Positions 40,601 through 53,135 of a stretch of DNA of 64,000 bases are shown piece after piece. Made by a program: the position numbers and the translations under genes. Source of the stretch: Isoetes taiwanensis. Lineage: Eukaryota; Streptophyta; Lycopodiopsida; Isoetales; Isoetaceae. Where the stretch lies: the NCBI GenBank assembly GCA_021234155.1, contig JAJEKV010000083.1, positions 2,144,608 to 2,208,607 of the forward strand, in the 5' to 3' direction. Below the pieces are notes generated by a model. The model was not told where the DNA came from. It was given only the letters and a program-made list of their open reading frames with translations, and searched no databases. Numbering within the stretch: the first letter of the stretch is position 1; each line of letters starts with the position of its first letter.

Positions 40601-42250
40601 TCAAGTCACACTCATACATTGTCGAGATAAACCACTGATGCATTGTCAGAGACAAACCACTAGTCTGTCGAGGATAAACCCACTAGTACGTGTCGAGATA
40701 AACCATTGTGGTGGACAATGGAATTGTTTGTAAATACGAGGAGGGTGTAAATACTTGGTGTATTTATACCCATGGTATGTCATTCAAGTTACACACTCAT
40801 ACATTGTCGGATAAGCCACTCCTATGTGTCGGATAAACCACTGAGTCGTGTCGAGGACAAACCACTAGTCTGTGTCGGATAAACCACTGAAATATGTGTC
40901 GGAGAAACCACTATTATGTGTCAGAGAAACCACCACTATGTGTCGGATAAACCACTTGGTAGGTGTCGGATAAACCACTACTGTGTCGGACAAACCACTA
41001 GATGCATTATCGGGATAAACCATAGTATGTGTCGGACAAACCATTGGGGTGGACAATGGGTGTGTGTAAATACAGAGGGTGTAAATACTTGGTGTATTTA
41101 TACCCATGGTATGTCATTCAAGTCACACTCATACATTGTCGGATAAACCCACTCCTATTGTGTCGAGATAAACCTAGTACGTGTCCGGACAAACCACTGA
41201 AGCTGTGTCGAGATAAACCACTAGTATGTGTCCAGAGAAACCACTATTATGTGTCAGAGAAACCACTACTATGTGTCGAGATAAACCACTAGTAGGTGTC
41301 GGATAAACCACTACTATGTGTCCGGACAAACCACTAGTCATTGTCGGATAAACCACTAGTATGTGTCGGACAAACCATTGGGGTGGACAATGGAATTATT
41401 AATGTAAATAAGGGTGTAAATACTTGGTGTATTTATACCCATGGTATGTCATTCAAGTCACACTCATACATTGTCGGATAAACCACTCCCTATGTGTCGA
41501 GGATAAACCACTGATGCATTGTCAGGACAAACCACTAGTCACGTGTCCAGATAAACCACTAGTCTGTGTCCAGATAAACCACTAGTATGTGTCGGAGAAA
41601 CCACTACTATGTGTCGAGATAAACCACTAGTAGGTGTCCGGATAAACCACTACTATGTGTCGAGACAAACCACTAGTACGTGTCGAGATAAACCACTAGT
41701 ATGTGTCAGACAAACCATTGGGGTGAACCAATGGAATTGTGTGTAAATACAGAGGTGTAAATACTTAGTGTATTTATAACCCATGGTATGTCATTCAAGT
41801 CACACTCATACATTGTCGAGATAAACCACTCCTATGTGTCGAGATAAACCACTGAGTGCAGTGTCGGACAAACCACTAGTATGTGTCGGATAAACCACTA
41901 CTATGTGTCGGATAAACCACTAGTAGGTGTCAGATAAACCACTACTATGTGTCGAGGATAAACCACTAGATACGTGTCGAGGATAAACCACTAGATGCAT
42001 TGTCCGGACAAACCAGCGAGTCCGTGTCGGATAAACCACTAGTACGTATCGAGATAAACCACTAGTACATGTCGGATAAACCACTAGTATACATCCCGGA
42101 CAAACCATTGTAATTGGACAATGGAATTATTTCTGAGAGGTGTAAATACTTAATTGTATTTATACCCATGGTATATCATTCAAGTCATTTATACCCATGG
42201 TGTCGAGGATAAACCCGCCTTTGTGTCGGATAAACCACTAGTCTAGCCAT
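28656..42250 (+). repeat. satellite array 1: 22-bp monomers in 265/335-bp higher-order units
   Basis: The array is built from monomers of about 22 bp, consensus GTGTCGGATAAACCACTAGTA, with positional variants (GGACAAACC, GGAGAAACCACTACTAT, CACTAGTAGG, CACTCCTAT). Runs of 7-10 monomers are closed by an anchor of about 115 bp running from CCATTG..TGGACAATGGA through GTGTAAATACTTGG, GTATTTATACCCATGG and TCATTCAAGTCACACTC. About 45 anchors are spaced near 265 or 335 bp, with two intervals near 184 bp (33,475-33,658 and 40,573-40,758). Open frames read through the monomers because they lack stops in some frames; they are not genes. Confidence 0.95.
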
Positions 42251-43592
42251 GCCATACATTGTCCCATAAATACAAGACTTTTTATGACATAAACATGAAA
42301 CTTCTTTATAAGAGAAACGCCCAGAGACTTTTTATAACAACAACGTCGACTATGGTGGTATGCCTAGGAAATGCATGGCAATGTATCCTCGAATCTTCTT
42401 GGTCATCATCAGGAACCGTCAGCGACAGCGTGAACATTCTTTACACTCATTGGTTGGGGGTCTCTGCTGATTGCTAGCGCTCACGAATCAACATCAAACC
42501 TTTGTTACTTATGACTTACGCGGACATACTCAGCGATTACATCTGGCACACGCATGGTAGTATCCACATGTTGTGATCAATACATCATAGAGTTGGATCG
42601 AGACACCTCTAGAACTACGGTCGAACCTTCTTTACATTTGCCTCAGATGCGACATACATTTCCTCGAAAGCGGGGCTTTTAGGGTATTGCCTTCCCAGAC
42701 ATGGTCCATAGCTAGCAAAAACACAAGCCTTACTGGATAATAGACCTCTTCAATTGACCCGGCAATGCCCTTCGGTTGGCCTATTAGGTCAATGACGGGA
42801 ACTGGGGCTCTCTCACGAATTCCCCATTCTCCACGGTCTCTGCATAGACAATATTTGGGACATGAAAAGATTAATAATATGAAAGTAGAACATGAATATG
42901 AAGGAAGACAAGAACATGCTTACTTCTAAATGTTTTGATCTTGGTAATTTAGGCTGATTCTAGCCCCACATCCTCACAATTTCCATTCAAGTGAACGAGG
43001 ACATCCTCAAGGTGCTTGTTGCTTGAGATGTACTTGCCCTCCACTGAAATTTGTTGTCGGGTCCTCACCATCACATCACTTGGCTTGAGCTTGATGCTTG
43101 AAAGGAACTTCGTACTCTTGAACTCAAGCTGCAACCAACCAAGAATAGCGAAGAATAGACAAGTGTATATATATAGCTTGGAGGGCAGCACAGGATGGCC
43201 CGGATGGCTCACGGGATGGGAGGAGTAAGAACGTTACAAAGAACCGTTAGAAAGAACCGTTGGTTTAAATATTCCCTTCTATGCTTGTCGGGTTAACCAC
43301 TAGAGTGGGTGTGGTAAAATAGCAGAAAAGAAAATACAACTTTCTTTTGAAAATGGGGAGGGCATTAGTTTGAAAATGAAATAAATGGCAGGTATTATTT
43401 AAATTGAAATGGGAGGGTACAGCGGGCAGTTTTGGGGCGAGGAGCGATTGAGGCGGATCGGAGCGGGATTCCGGTGGCGGGGAAGCTCTCGGGGCCGGAA
43501 CAAGGCATTTAATAGATAGGTGAAGCGGGCGTCTCTCGGGGCCGAACGGGGCATTTAATGCATGGTAGGTAATTTTACATTTAATGCATGTC
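42251..43592 (+). repeat. array tail, copy 1 (duplicated with 51,791-53,135)
   Basis: After the last monomer (CACTAGTCTAGCCAT) the sequence leaves the satellite and matches the tail of array 2 over about 1.34 kb. Shared stretches include GGTATGCCTAGGAAATGCATGG, CATTGGTTGGGGGTCTCTG, TTCCCAGACATGGTCCATAGC and CATTTAATGCATG. It carries copy 1 of a two-exon minus-strand gene and stops abruptly where array 2 begins. Confidence 0.9.
42330..43071 (-). pseudogene. two-exon gene of unknown function, copy 1 (exon 1 open, exon 2 broken)
   Basis: Exon 1 (42,924-43,071) starts at the first good ATG (MVRTRQQISVEGKYISS) and stays open towards the donor, but has lost the segment just before it that copy 2 keeps. 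The intron (42,840-42,923) has donor GTAAGC and acceptor TATGCAG. Exon 2 below 42,839 begins ACCGTGGAGAATGGGGAATTC, as in copy 2, but is interrupted by several frameshifts. A TATATATATA run about 90 bp upstream of the ATG (near 43,166) is a candidate TATA box. I recognise no domain. The product would be basic and helical and is probably transposon-borne, since it comes attached to the array in both copies. Confidence 0.45.
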
Positions 43593-46500
43593 ATTCCAAG
43601 TCACGCTCATACATTGTCGGATAAACCACTCCTATGTGTCCGGATAAGCCACTAGTCGTGTCGGACAAACCACTGATATAATGCGGATAAACCACTAGTG
43701 CATTGTCGGATAAACCCGCTAGTACGTGTCGGACAAACCTGATCGTGTCGGATAAACCACTAGTACGTGTCCGGATAAACCATTGTGGTGGACAATGGAA
43801 TTGTTTGTAAATCTGAGAGGGTGTAATACTTGGTGTATTTATACCCATGGTATATCATTCCAAGTCACACTCATACATTGTCGAGATAAACCACTCCCTG
43901 TATGCGGATAAACCACTAGTGCATTGTCGGACAAACCACTAGTATGTGTCGAGGATAAACCACTAGTGCATGTCGAGGATAAACCACTAGATGCGTGTCG
44001 GACAAACCTAGTCTGTGTCGGATAAACCACTGATGCGTGTCGGATAAACCATTGTGGTGGACAATGGAATTGTTTGTAAATCACAGGAGAGATTATGTAA
44101 ATACTTGGTGTATTTATACCCATGGTATCATCATTCAAAGTCACACTCATACATTGTCGGATAAACCACTCCCTATGTCGAGGAATGAAGCCACTAGTAC
44201 GTGTCGGGGACAAGCCACTAGTTGTCGGATAAACCACTGATGCATTGTCGGATAAACCACTAGTATATTGTCGGAGAAACCACTACTATGTGTCGAGATA
44301 AACCACTAGTAGGTGTCGGATAAACCACTACTATGTGTCGGACAAACCACTAGATACGTGTCGGATAAACCACTAGCATGTGTCGGACAAACCATTGGGA
44401 TGGACAGTAGGTGTGTGTAAATCTGAGGAGGTGTAAATACTTGGTGTATTTATACCCATGGTATCATTCAAGTCACACTCATACATTGTCGGATAAACCA
44501 CTCCTATGTGTCGGATAAACCACTAACCACTAGTAGGTGTCTAGATAAACCACTACTATGTGTGAGGACAAGAGCCACTAGTCACGTGTCGGGGATACTA
44601 CTAGTATGTGTCGGACAAACCATTGGGGTGGACAATGGAATTGTGTGTATCTGAGGGTGTAAATACTTGGTGTATTTATACCCATGGTATGTCATTCAAG
44701 TCCACTCATACATTGTCGGATAAACCACTAGTGTGTCCAGGACAAACCACTGAAATACTGTGTCGAGGATAAACCACTAGTCGTGTCGGATAAACCATTG
44801 TGGTGGACAGTAGATTGTTCAATAAATAGGAGGTGTAAATACTTGGTGTATTTATACCCATGGTATCATCATTCAAAGTCACACTCATACATTGTCGGAT
44901 AAACCACTCCCTATGTCGGATAAACCACTGATGCATTGTCGGACAAATAACTAGTCGTGTCGGATAAACCACTAGTATGTGTCGGGAGAAACCACTATTA
45001 TGTGTCGGAGAAACCACTACTATGTGTCGAGATAAACCACTAGTAAGGTGTCGAGGATAAACCACTACTATGTGTCGGACAAACCACTGAGTACGTGTCC
45101 GGATAAACCACTAGTATGTGTCGGGCAAACCATTAGGTAGACAATGGAATTGTGTGTGAATACGAGAGGGTGTAAATACTTGAATTGTATTTATACCCAT
45201 GGTATATCATTCCAAGTCACACTCATACATTGTCCAGATAAACCACTCCTATGTGTCCCGGATAAACCACTAGTGCATTGTCGGACAAACCACTGAAATG
45301 TGTCCGGATAAACCACTAGTCGTGTCGAGGATAAACCACTAGTCACAGTATCTGACAAACCCACCCCTAATCACAGTGTCCCGGATAAACCACTAAATGC
45401 TGTGTCCAGATAAACCATTGTAGTGGACAATGGAATTGTTTGTAATCTGAGAGGGTGTAAATACTTGGTGTATTTATACCCATACGGTATCATCATTCAA
45501 GTCACACTCATACATTGTGGAGAAACCACTCCTATGTCGGATAAACCACTGAGTACGTGTCAGGACAAACCACTAGTTGTGTCAGATAAACCACTAGTCT
45601 GTGTCCAGATAAACCACTGGTGTGTCGAGGAGAAACCACTACTATGTGTCGAGGATAAACCACTAGTAGGTGTCGGATAAACCACTACTATGTGTCGGAC
45701 AAACCACTGAAATCTGTGTCGGATAAACCACTAGCATGTGTCAGACAAACCATTGGGATGGACAATGGAATTGTGTGTAAATACAGAGGGTGCTTAAATA
45801 CTTGAATTGTATTTATACCCATGGTATGTCATTCAAGTCACACTCATACATTGTCGGATAAACCCACTCCTATGTGTCGGATAAACCACTGATGCGATAG
45901 GACAAACCACTAGATGCGGTATCGGATAAACCACTGAATACGTGTCGGATAAACCACTAGTATGTGTCCAGAGAAACACTACTATGTGTCGAGGATAAAC
46001 CACTAGTAGATTGTCGGATAAACCACTACTATGTGTCCGGACAAACCACTGATACGTGTCGAGGATAAACCACTGATGCATTGTCCCGGATAAACCATTG
46101 TGGTGAACCAATGGAATTGTGTAAATCTGAGAGGAGGTGTAAATACTTGGTATTTATACCCATGAATATCATTCAAGTCACACTCATACATTGTCGGATA
46201 AACCACTCCTATGTGTCGAGGATAAACCACTGATGCATTGTCGGACAAACCACTAGTATGTCTCGAGGATAAACCACTGATGCATTGTCGGACAAACCAC
46301 TAGTCGTGTCGGACAAACCACTGAAATGCATGTCGGATAAACCACTAGTCTGTGTCGGATAAACCATTGTAGTGGACAATGGAATTGTTTGTAAATACGG
46401 TGTAAATACTTGGTGTATTTATACCCATGGTATCGCTCATTCCAAGTCACACTCATACATTGTCCGGATAAACCACTCCTATGTCGCGAGATAAACCACT

Positions 46501-49500
46501 GAGTACTGTGTCGGACAAACCACTAGTATGTGTCGGATAAACCACTAGATGCATTGTCGGATAAGCCACTAGTGCAGTGTCGGACAAACCACTGAGTACG
46601 TGTCGGATAAACCACTGATGCGTGTCGGATAAACCATTGTGGTGGACAATGGAATTGTTTGTAATCACGAGGAGGGTGTAAATACTTGGTGTATTTATAC
46701 CCATGGTATGTCATTCAAGTCACACTCATACATTATCCGGATAAACCGCTCCTATGTGTCCAGATAAACCACTAGTCACGTGTCGAGACAAACCACTGGT
46801 TGTGTCGGATAACCCACTCCATTGTCGGATAAACCACTAGTCCATTGTCCGGACAAACCACTAGTATGTGTCGGATAAACCACTGATGTGTCGAGGATAA
46901 ACCACTACTATGTGTCGGATAAACCACTAGTAGGTGTCGGATAAACCACTAGTGCGTCCGTGGATATCCAAAACAAACCATTGGGATGGACAATGGAATT
47001 GTTTGTAAATACAGGAGGGTGTAAATGCTTGGTGTATTTATACCCATGGTATGTCATTCAAGTCACACTCATACATTGTCCGGATAAACCACTAGTATGT
47101 GTCCGGATAAACCACTAGTCCTGGTTTGTGATCGGATAAACCATGTCCGGATAAACCGGATAAACCCTACTATGTGTCGAGATAAATTGTGTCGGACAAA
47201 CCACTAGTCGTGTCGGATAAACCACTAGCATGTGTCCGGATAAACCATTGGGTGGACAATGGAATTGTTTGTAAATAGGGGTGTAAAACTTGGTGTATTT
47301 ATACCCATGGTATGTCATTCAAGTCACACTCATACATTGTCGGATAAACCACTCCTATGTGTCGGATAAACCACTAGTATGTGTCCGGATAAACCACTAG
47401 TATGTGTCGGATAAACCACCCTAGTGTGTCGGATAAACCACTAGTATGTGTCGGATAAACCACTACTATGTGTACCCGGATAAACCACTAGTAGGTGTCG
47501 GATAAACCACTAGTCGTGTCGGATAAACCACTAGTCGTGTCCGGATAAACCACTAGTGGATAAACCATTGGGATGGACAATGGAATTGTTTGTGGACAAT
47601 GGAATTGTTAAGAGGGTGTAAATACTTGGTGTATTTATACCCATGGTATGTCATTTCAAGTCACACTCATACATTGTCGAGATAAACCACTCCTATGTGT
47701 CCGGATAAACCACTAGTGCGTGTCGAATATGTGGACAAACCACTAGTATGTGTCGAGGATAAACCACTAGTATGTCCGGATAAACCACTATGTGTCGGAG
47801 AAACCACTACTATGTGTCAGACAAACCATTGTGGATGGACATGTGTATTGTCCGGACAAACCACTTGTGTGTCGAGATAAACCACTATGTGTCGCATAAA
47901 CCATTTGGGATGGATCCGATGGAAATGCCATTGTAAATACTTGGTGTATAAACCCATGGTATCATCATTGTTCAAACCACTACTCATACATTGTCCGGAT
48001 AAACCACTTGTATGTGGGTTTGTAAACAGAGGGTGTAAATACTTGTGTCCGGATAAACCACTGGTATGTCATTCAAGTCACACTCATGTGTCAGATAAAC
48101 CACTCCTATGTGTCGGATAAACCACTAGTATGTGTCCGGATAAACCACTATATGTGTCGGATAAAGCCACGTGGACAAACCATGTATGTCGGATAAACCA
48201 CTAGTATGTGTCGGACAAACCACTACTGTTTGTAATCACGAGGAGGGTGTAATACTTGGTGTATTTAAACCACTAGTCATTCCAAGTGTCCGGATAAAAC
48301 CACTACTATGTGTCGGACAAACCACTTCGGATAAACCACTAGTAAATTGTCCGGATAAACCACTAGTAGGTGTCGAGGATAAACCACTACTATGTGTCGG
48401 ACGGATAAACCATTGTGGGATAAACCATTGTGGTGGACAATGGAATTGTGTGTAAATACAGAGGGTGTAAATACTTGGTGTATTTATACCCATGGTATGT
48501 CATTCAAGTCACACTCATACATTGTCCGGATAAACCACTCCTATGTGTCGGATAAACCACTAGTGCGTGTCCGGACAAACCACTAGTCTGTGTGACAAAC
48601 CCACTGTCGAGGATAAACCACTAGTATGTGTCGGTGTCGGATAAAACCACTAGTATGTACCCGGAGAAACTCCACTACTATGTGTCCGGATAAACCACTA
48701 GTCCATTGTCCGGTAGGTGTCGGATAAACCACTAGTATGTGTCCAGACAAACCACTAGTATGTGTCGGATAAACCACTAGCATGTGTCCGGACAAACCAT
48801 TGGGGTGGACAATGGAATTGTTTGTAAAAATACAATGGGTGTAAATACTTGGTGTATTTATACCCATGGTATGTCATTCAAGTCACACTCATACATTGTC
48901 GGATAAACCACTCCTATGTGTCGGATAAACCACTAGTGCGTGTCGGACAAACCACTAGTATGTGTCCGGATAAACCACTATGTGTCATTGTCGGTCCGGG
49001 ATAAACCACTAGTATGTGTCGGATAAACCACTACTATGTGTGTGTCCAGATAAACCACTAGTCTGTGTCGGATAAACCACTACAAACCGGACAAACCACT
49101 AGTCATGTGTCGGATAAACCACTAGTCGTGTCGGATAAACCATTGTGGTGGACAATGGAATTGTTTGTAAATCTGAGAGGGTGTAAATACTTGGTGTATT
49201 TATACCCATGGTATGTCATTCAAGTCACACTCATACATTGTCGGATAAACCACTCCTATGTGTCCGGATAAACCACTGAGTGCGTGTCCGGACAAACCAC
49301 TAGTATGTGTCGGATAAACCACTAGTGCATTGTCCGGATAAACCACTAGTGTGTCGGACAAACCACTATGTGTCGGATAAACCCACTAAACCATTGGGTG
49401 GACAATGGAATGTGTCTGAGGGAGAGGGTGTAAACTTGGTGTATTTATACCCTCATGTGTCACACTCATACATTGTCGGATAAACCACTCCCTATGTGTC

Positions 49501-51790
49501 GGATAAACCACTAGTAGGTGTCGGATAAACCACTAGTATGTGTCGGATAAACCACTAGTGCATTGTCGGATAAACCACTAGCATATCGTGGATAAACCAT
49601 TGGGATGGACAATGGAATTGTTTGTAAATGTTGTAGGGTGTAAATACTTGGTGTATTTATACCCATGGTATGTCATTCAAGTCACACTCATACATTGTCG
49701 GATAAACCATTGTCGGATAAACCCCCGGACAAAACCACTAGTTGTGTCGGACAAACCCACTCGGGATAAACCACTAGTATGTGTCGGAGAAACCACTGCT
49801 ATGTGTCGGATAAACCAAAGGTGTCGGATAAACCACTACTATGTGTCGGGATAAACCACTAGCATGTGTCGGACAAACCACTACGAGGGGTGTAAATAGG
49901 TGTCCATGGATAAACCACTAGTAGGTGTCTAGATAAACCACTACTAGTATATGTCCGGACAAACCACTAGTATGTGTCCGGATAAACCACTAGTATGTGT
50001 CGGACAAACCATTGGGATGGACAATGGAATTGTGTGTGTGTAAACCGGACAATGGAATTGTTTGTACAGAGGGTGTAAATACTTGGTGTATTTATACCCA
50101 TGGTATTGTCATTAAACCAAGTCACACTCATACATTGTCGGATAAACCACCACAAAGTGTGTCGGACAAACCACTAGTCCGTGTCAGAGGGGGATGGTAT
50201 AAACCACTAGTCCTGGCGTGTCGGATAAAACCATTGTGGTGGACAATGGAATTGTTTGTAAATTGTTTGAGAGGGTGTAAATACTTGGTGTATTTATACC
50301 CATGGTATGTCATTCAAGTTACACTCATACATTGTCTATGTGGATAAAACCACTCCTATGTGTCGGATAAACCACTAGTGCTAGTATTGTCCGGACAAAC
50401 CACTAGTATGTGTCCGGATAAACCACTAGTATGTGTCGGATAAACCACTATTATGTGTGTGTGTCGGAAAAACCACTACGGATAAACCACTAGTAGGTGT
50501 CGGATAAACCACTACTATGTGTCCGGACAAACCACTAGTGTCCGTGACAAACCACTGTCGGATAAACCACTAGTATGTGTCGGACAAACCATTGGGGTGG
50601 ACAATGGAATTGTGTGTAAATACGAGAGGGTGTAAATACTTGGTGTATTTATACCCATGGTATGTCATTCAAGTCACACTCATACATTGTCGGATAAACC
50701 ACTCCTATGTGTCGGATAAACCACTAGTGCGTGTCCGGACAAACCACTAGTATGTGTCGGATAAACCACTAGTATGTGTCCGGACAAACCACTATTATGT
50801 GTCCGGAGAAACCACTACTATGTGTCCGGATAAACCACTAGTAGGTGTCGGATAAACCACTACTATGTGTCGGACAAACCACTAGTGCGTGTCGGATAAA
50901 CCACTAGTATGTGTCCGGACAAACCATTGGGGTGGACAATGGAATTGTGTGTAAATAAAAGGGTGTAAATACTTGGTGTATTTATACCCATGGTATGTCA
51001 TTCCAAGTCACACTCATACATTGTCGGATAAACCACCCTATGTGTCGGATAAACCACTAGTGCGTGTCCGGACAAACCACTAGTCGTGTCGGATAAACCA
51101 CTAGTATGTGTCGGATAAACCACTAGTATGTGTCGGAGAAACCACTACTATGTGTCGGATAAACCACTAGTAGGTGTCGTGATAAACCACTACTATGTGT
51201 CCGGACAAACCACTAGTCGTGTCGGATAAACCACTAGTATGTGTCGGACAAACCATTGGGGTGGACAATGGAATTGTGTGTAAATACAGGAGGGTGTAAA
51301 TACTTGGTGTATTTATAACCCATGGTATGTCATTCAAGTCACACTCATACATTGTCGGATAAACCACTCCCTATGTGTCCGGATAAACCACTAGTCCGTG
51401 TCGGACAAACCACTAGTATGTGTCCGGATAAACCACTACTATGTGTCGGATAAACCACTAGTAGGTGTCCGGATAAACCACTACTATGTGTCGGATAAAC
51501 CACTAGTCATTGTCCGGATAAACCACTGATGCGTGTCGGACAAACCAGCTGGTCCGTGTCGGATAAACCACTAGTGTCCGTGTCCGGATAAACCACTAGT
51601 GCGTGTCGGATAAACCACTAGTATCTGTCCGGACAAACCATTGTGGTGGACAATGGAATTGTTTCTGAGAGGGTGTAAATACTTGGTGTATTTATACCCA
51701 TGGTATGTCATTCAAGTCATTTATACCCATGGTGTGTCCGGATAAACCACTCCTTTGTGTCGGATAAACCACTAGTCTAGCCATACTCAT
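43588..51790 (+). repeat. satellite array 2
   Basis: Same monomer and higher-order structure as array 1, with about 28 anchors. It begins in mid-unit at ATGTCATTCCAAGTCACGCTC, joined to the copy 1 tail. It ends with the same terminal sequence as array 1: a shortened anchor with TTCAAGTCATTTATACCCATGG repeated, one monomer ending in CTTTGTGTCGG, then CACTAGTCTAGCCAT. From about 47 kb onward the monomers are far more uniform (GTCGG or GTCCGG only) than in array 1. Confidence 0.95.
47100..48420 (+). repeat. disordered segment within array 2
   Basis: Here monomers are cut and fused (for example CGGATAAACCGGATAAACC near 47,150 and GTCGAATATGTGGACAAACC near 47,725) and two anchors are scrambled (near 47,940 and 48,255). 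Order returns after about 48,420. Real rearrangement and mis-assembly both fit. Confidence 0.6.
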
Positions 51791-53135
51791 ACATTGTCCA
51801 CATAAACCAAGACTTTTTTTATGACATAAACATGAAACTTCTTTATAAGAGAAACATGAGACTTTTTTTTATAACAACAACGTCAGCCTATGGTGGTATG
51901 CCTAGGAAATGCATGGCCAATGTATCCTCGAATCTTCTTGGTCATCATCAGAGGACCGTCAGCGACAACGTGAACATTCTTTACACTCATTGGTTGGGGG
52001 TCTCTGGCGGTGCTAGCGCTCTGCGAATCAACATCAAGCATTTTTTGTTGCCATGACTTACGCGGGACATCCTCAGCGATTACATCGGCACACCGCATGG
52101 TAGTATCCACATGTTGTGATCCAATACATCGCATAGAGTTGGATCAGACACCTCTAGAACTTCCCTGATCAGAACCTTCTTTCGCTGCCTCCGTGCAGCA
52201 TACATTTCCTCGAAGCAGGCTTTTAGGGTATTGCCTTCCCAGACATGGTCCATAGCTAGCAAAAGCTTCAAAGCCTTGCCCTGGATAATAGACCTCTTCA
52301 ATTCAGCCAGCAATGCCCTTTCGGTTGGCCTATTAAGGTCAATGACCCGAGGCCTGGGGCTCTCTCTGAATTCCCCATTCTCCACGGTCTCTGCATGAAC
52401 AATGTTGGGATCATGAAAAGATTAATAATATGAAAGTAGAACATGAATATGAAGGAAGACAAGAACATGCTTACTTCTAAATGTTTTGATGCCTTGAGTG
52501 AGGGGAGAAACCACTAGTTCTAGCCCCACATCCTCCTGAATTTCATTCAAGTGGACGAGGACATCCTCAAGACTATGGGCGCGGATGGGGATACGCCCTC
52601 ACGGTGAATTTGTTGTCCGGGTCCTCACCATCCGTCACTTGGCTTGAGCAGAAGTGAAGGAACTTCGATCTCTTGAACTCAAGCAACCAACCAAGAATAA
52701 CGAAGAATAACTAAGACAAGTGTATATATAGCTTGGAGGCACAAGGATGAGCCCGGATGGCTTCTGGGATGGGAGGGTAAAAAAGAACCAGATTACAAAG
52801 AACCGTTAGAAAGAACCGTTGGTTTTAAATATTCCCTTCTATGCTTGTAAGGGTTAACCACTAGAGTGGGTGTATTGAAATAGCTTCGAAAAGAAAATAC
52901 AACTTTCTTTTGAAAATCGGGGAGGGCATTAGTTTTGAAAAATGAAATAAATGGCAATTATTATTTAAATTGAAATGGGGAGGGGAGTACAACGAACGGC
53001 GTTTTGGGAGCAGGAACGGCGGGCGTGGATCCCGAATCCGGATTCCGGTGGCGGGAGCTCTCGGACGGAACAAGGCATTTAATGAATCGGTGAAACGGGC
53101 GTCTCGGGGACGGAACAGGGCATTTAATGCATGTC
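51791..53135 (+). repeat. array tail, copy 2
   Basis: Near-identical to 42,251-43,592. Unlike copy 1 it continues past CATTTAATGCATGTC into GGCCGTGGTACTCGGG, that is, into the right inverted end of the region. This makes copy 2 the complete version. Confidence 0.9.
51883..52631 (-). pseudogene. two-exon gene of unknown function, copy 2 (exon 2 largely open)
   Basis: Exon 1 (52,475-52,631) starts at the same ATG as copy 1 but is frameshifted early. Its 3' part (DVGLELVVSPLTQGIKTFR) is intact and meets a GTAAGC donor. Exon 2 (51,883-52,390, acceptor TGCAG) joins in phase to give FRKTVENGEF and then about 90 clean codons (RPTERALLAELKRS, AMDHVWEGNT, YAARRQRKKVLIREV). One frame slip near 52,100 then leads into a second open stretch (CADVIAEDVPRKSW) that ends at 51,883. 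Each copy is intact where the other is damaged, so an ancestral gene of roughly 220-240 codons existed. No known domain was recognised. The candidate TATA run (TATATATA, near 52,722) is conserved. Confidence 0.5.

Noticed and set aside
28697-51367. Dozens of open frames of 60-130 codons on both strands within the arrays (recurring peptides such as SDKPLVC, TSGLSDT and HCPPQWFIRH)
   Set aside because: They are by-products of translating the 22-bp monomer and the anchor. The same peptides recur in every unit with no start context or codon conservation.
28656-51790. Telomeric or subtelomeric repeat, because of TAAACC in each monomer
   Set aside because: The plant telomere unit CCCTAAA is not repeated here. 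TAAACC is only part of a 22-bp monomer with a different organisation.
28656-51790. Hammerhead ribozyme in the satellite
   Set aside because: CTGATG-like stretches occur in some monomers, but the CTGANGA core and the matching GAAA/GTC arrangement are not present together.
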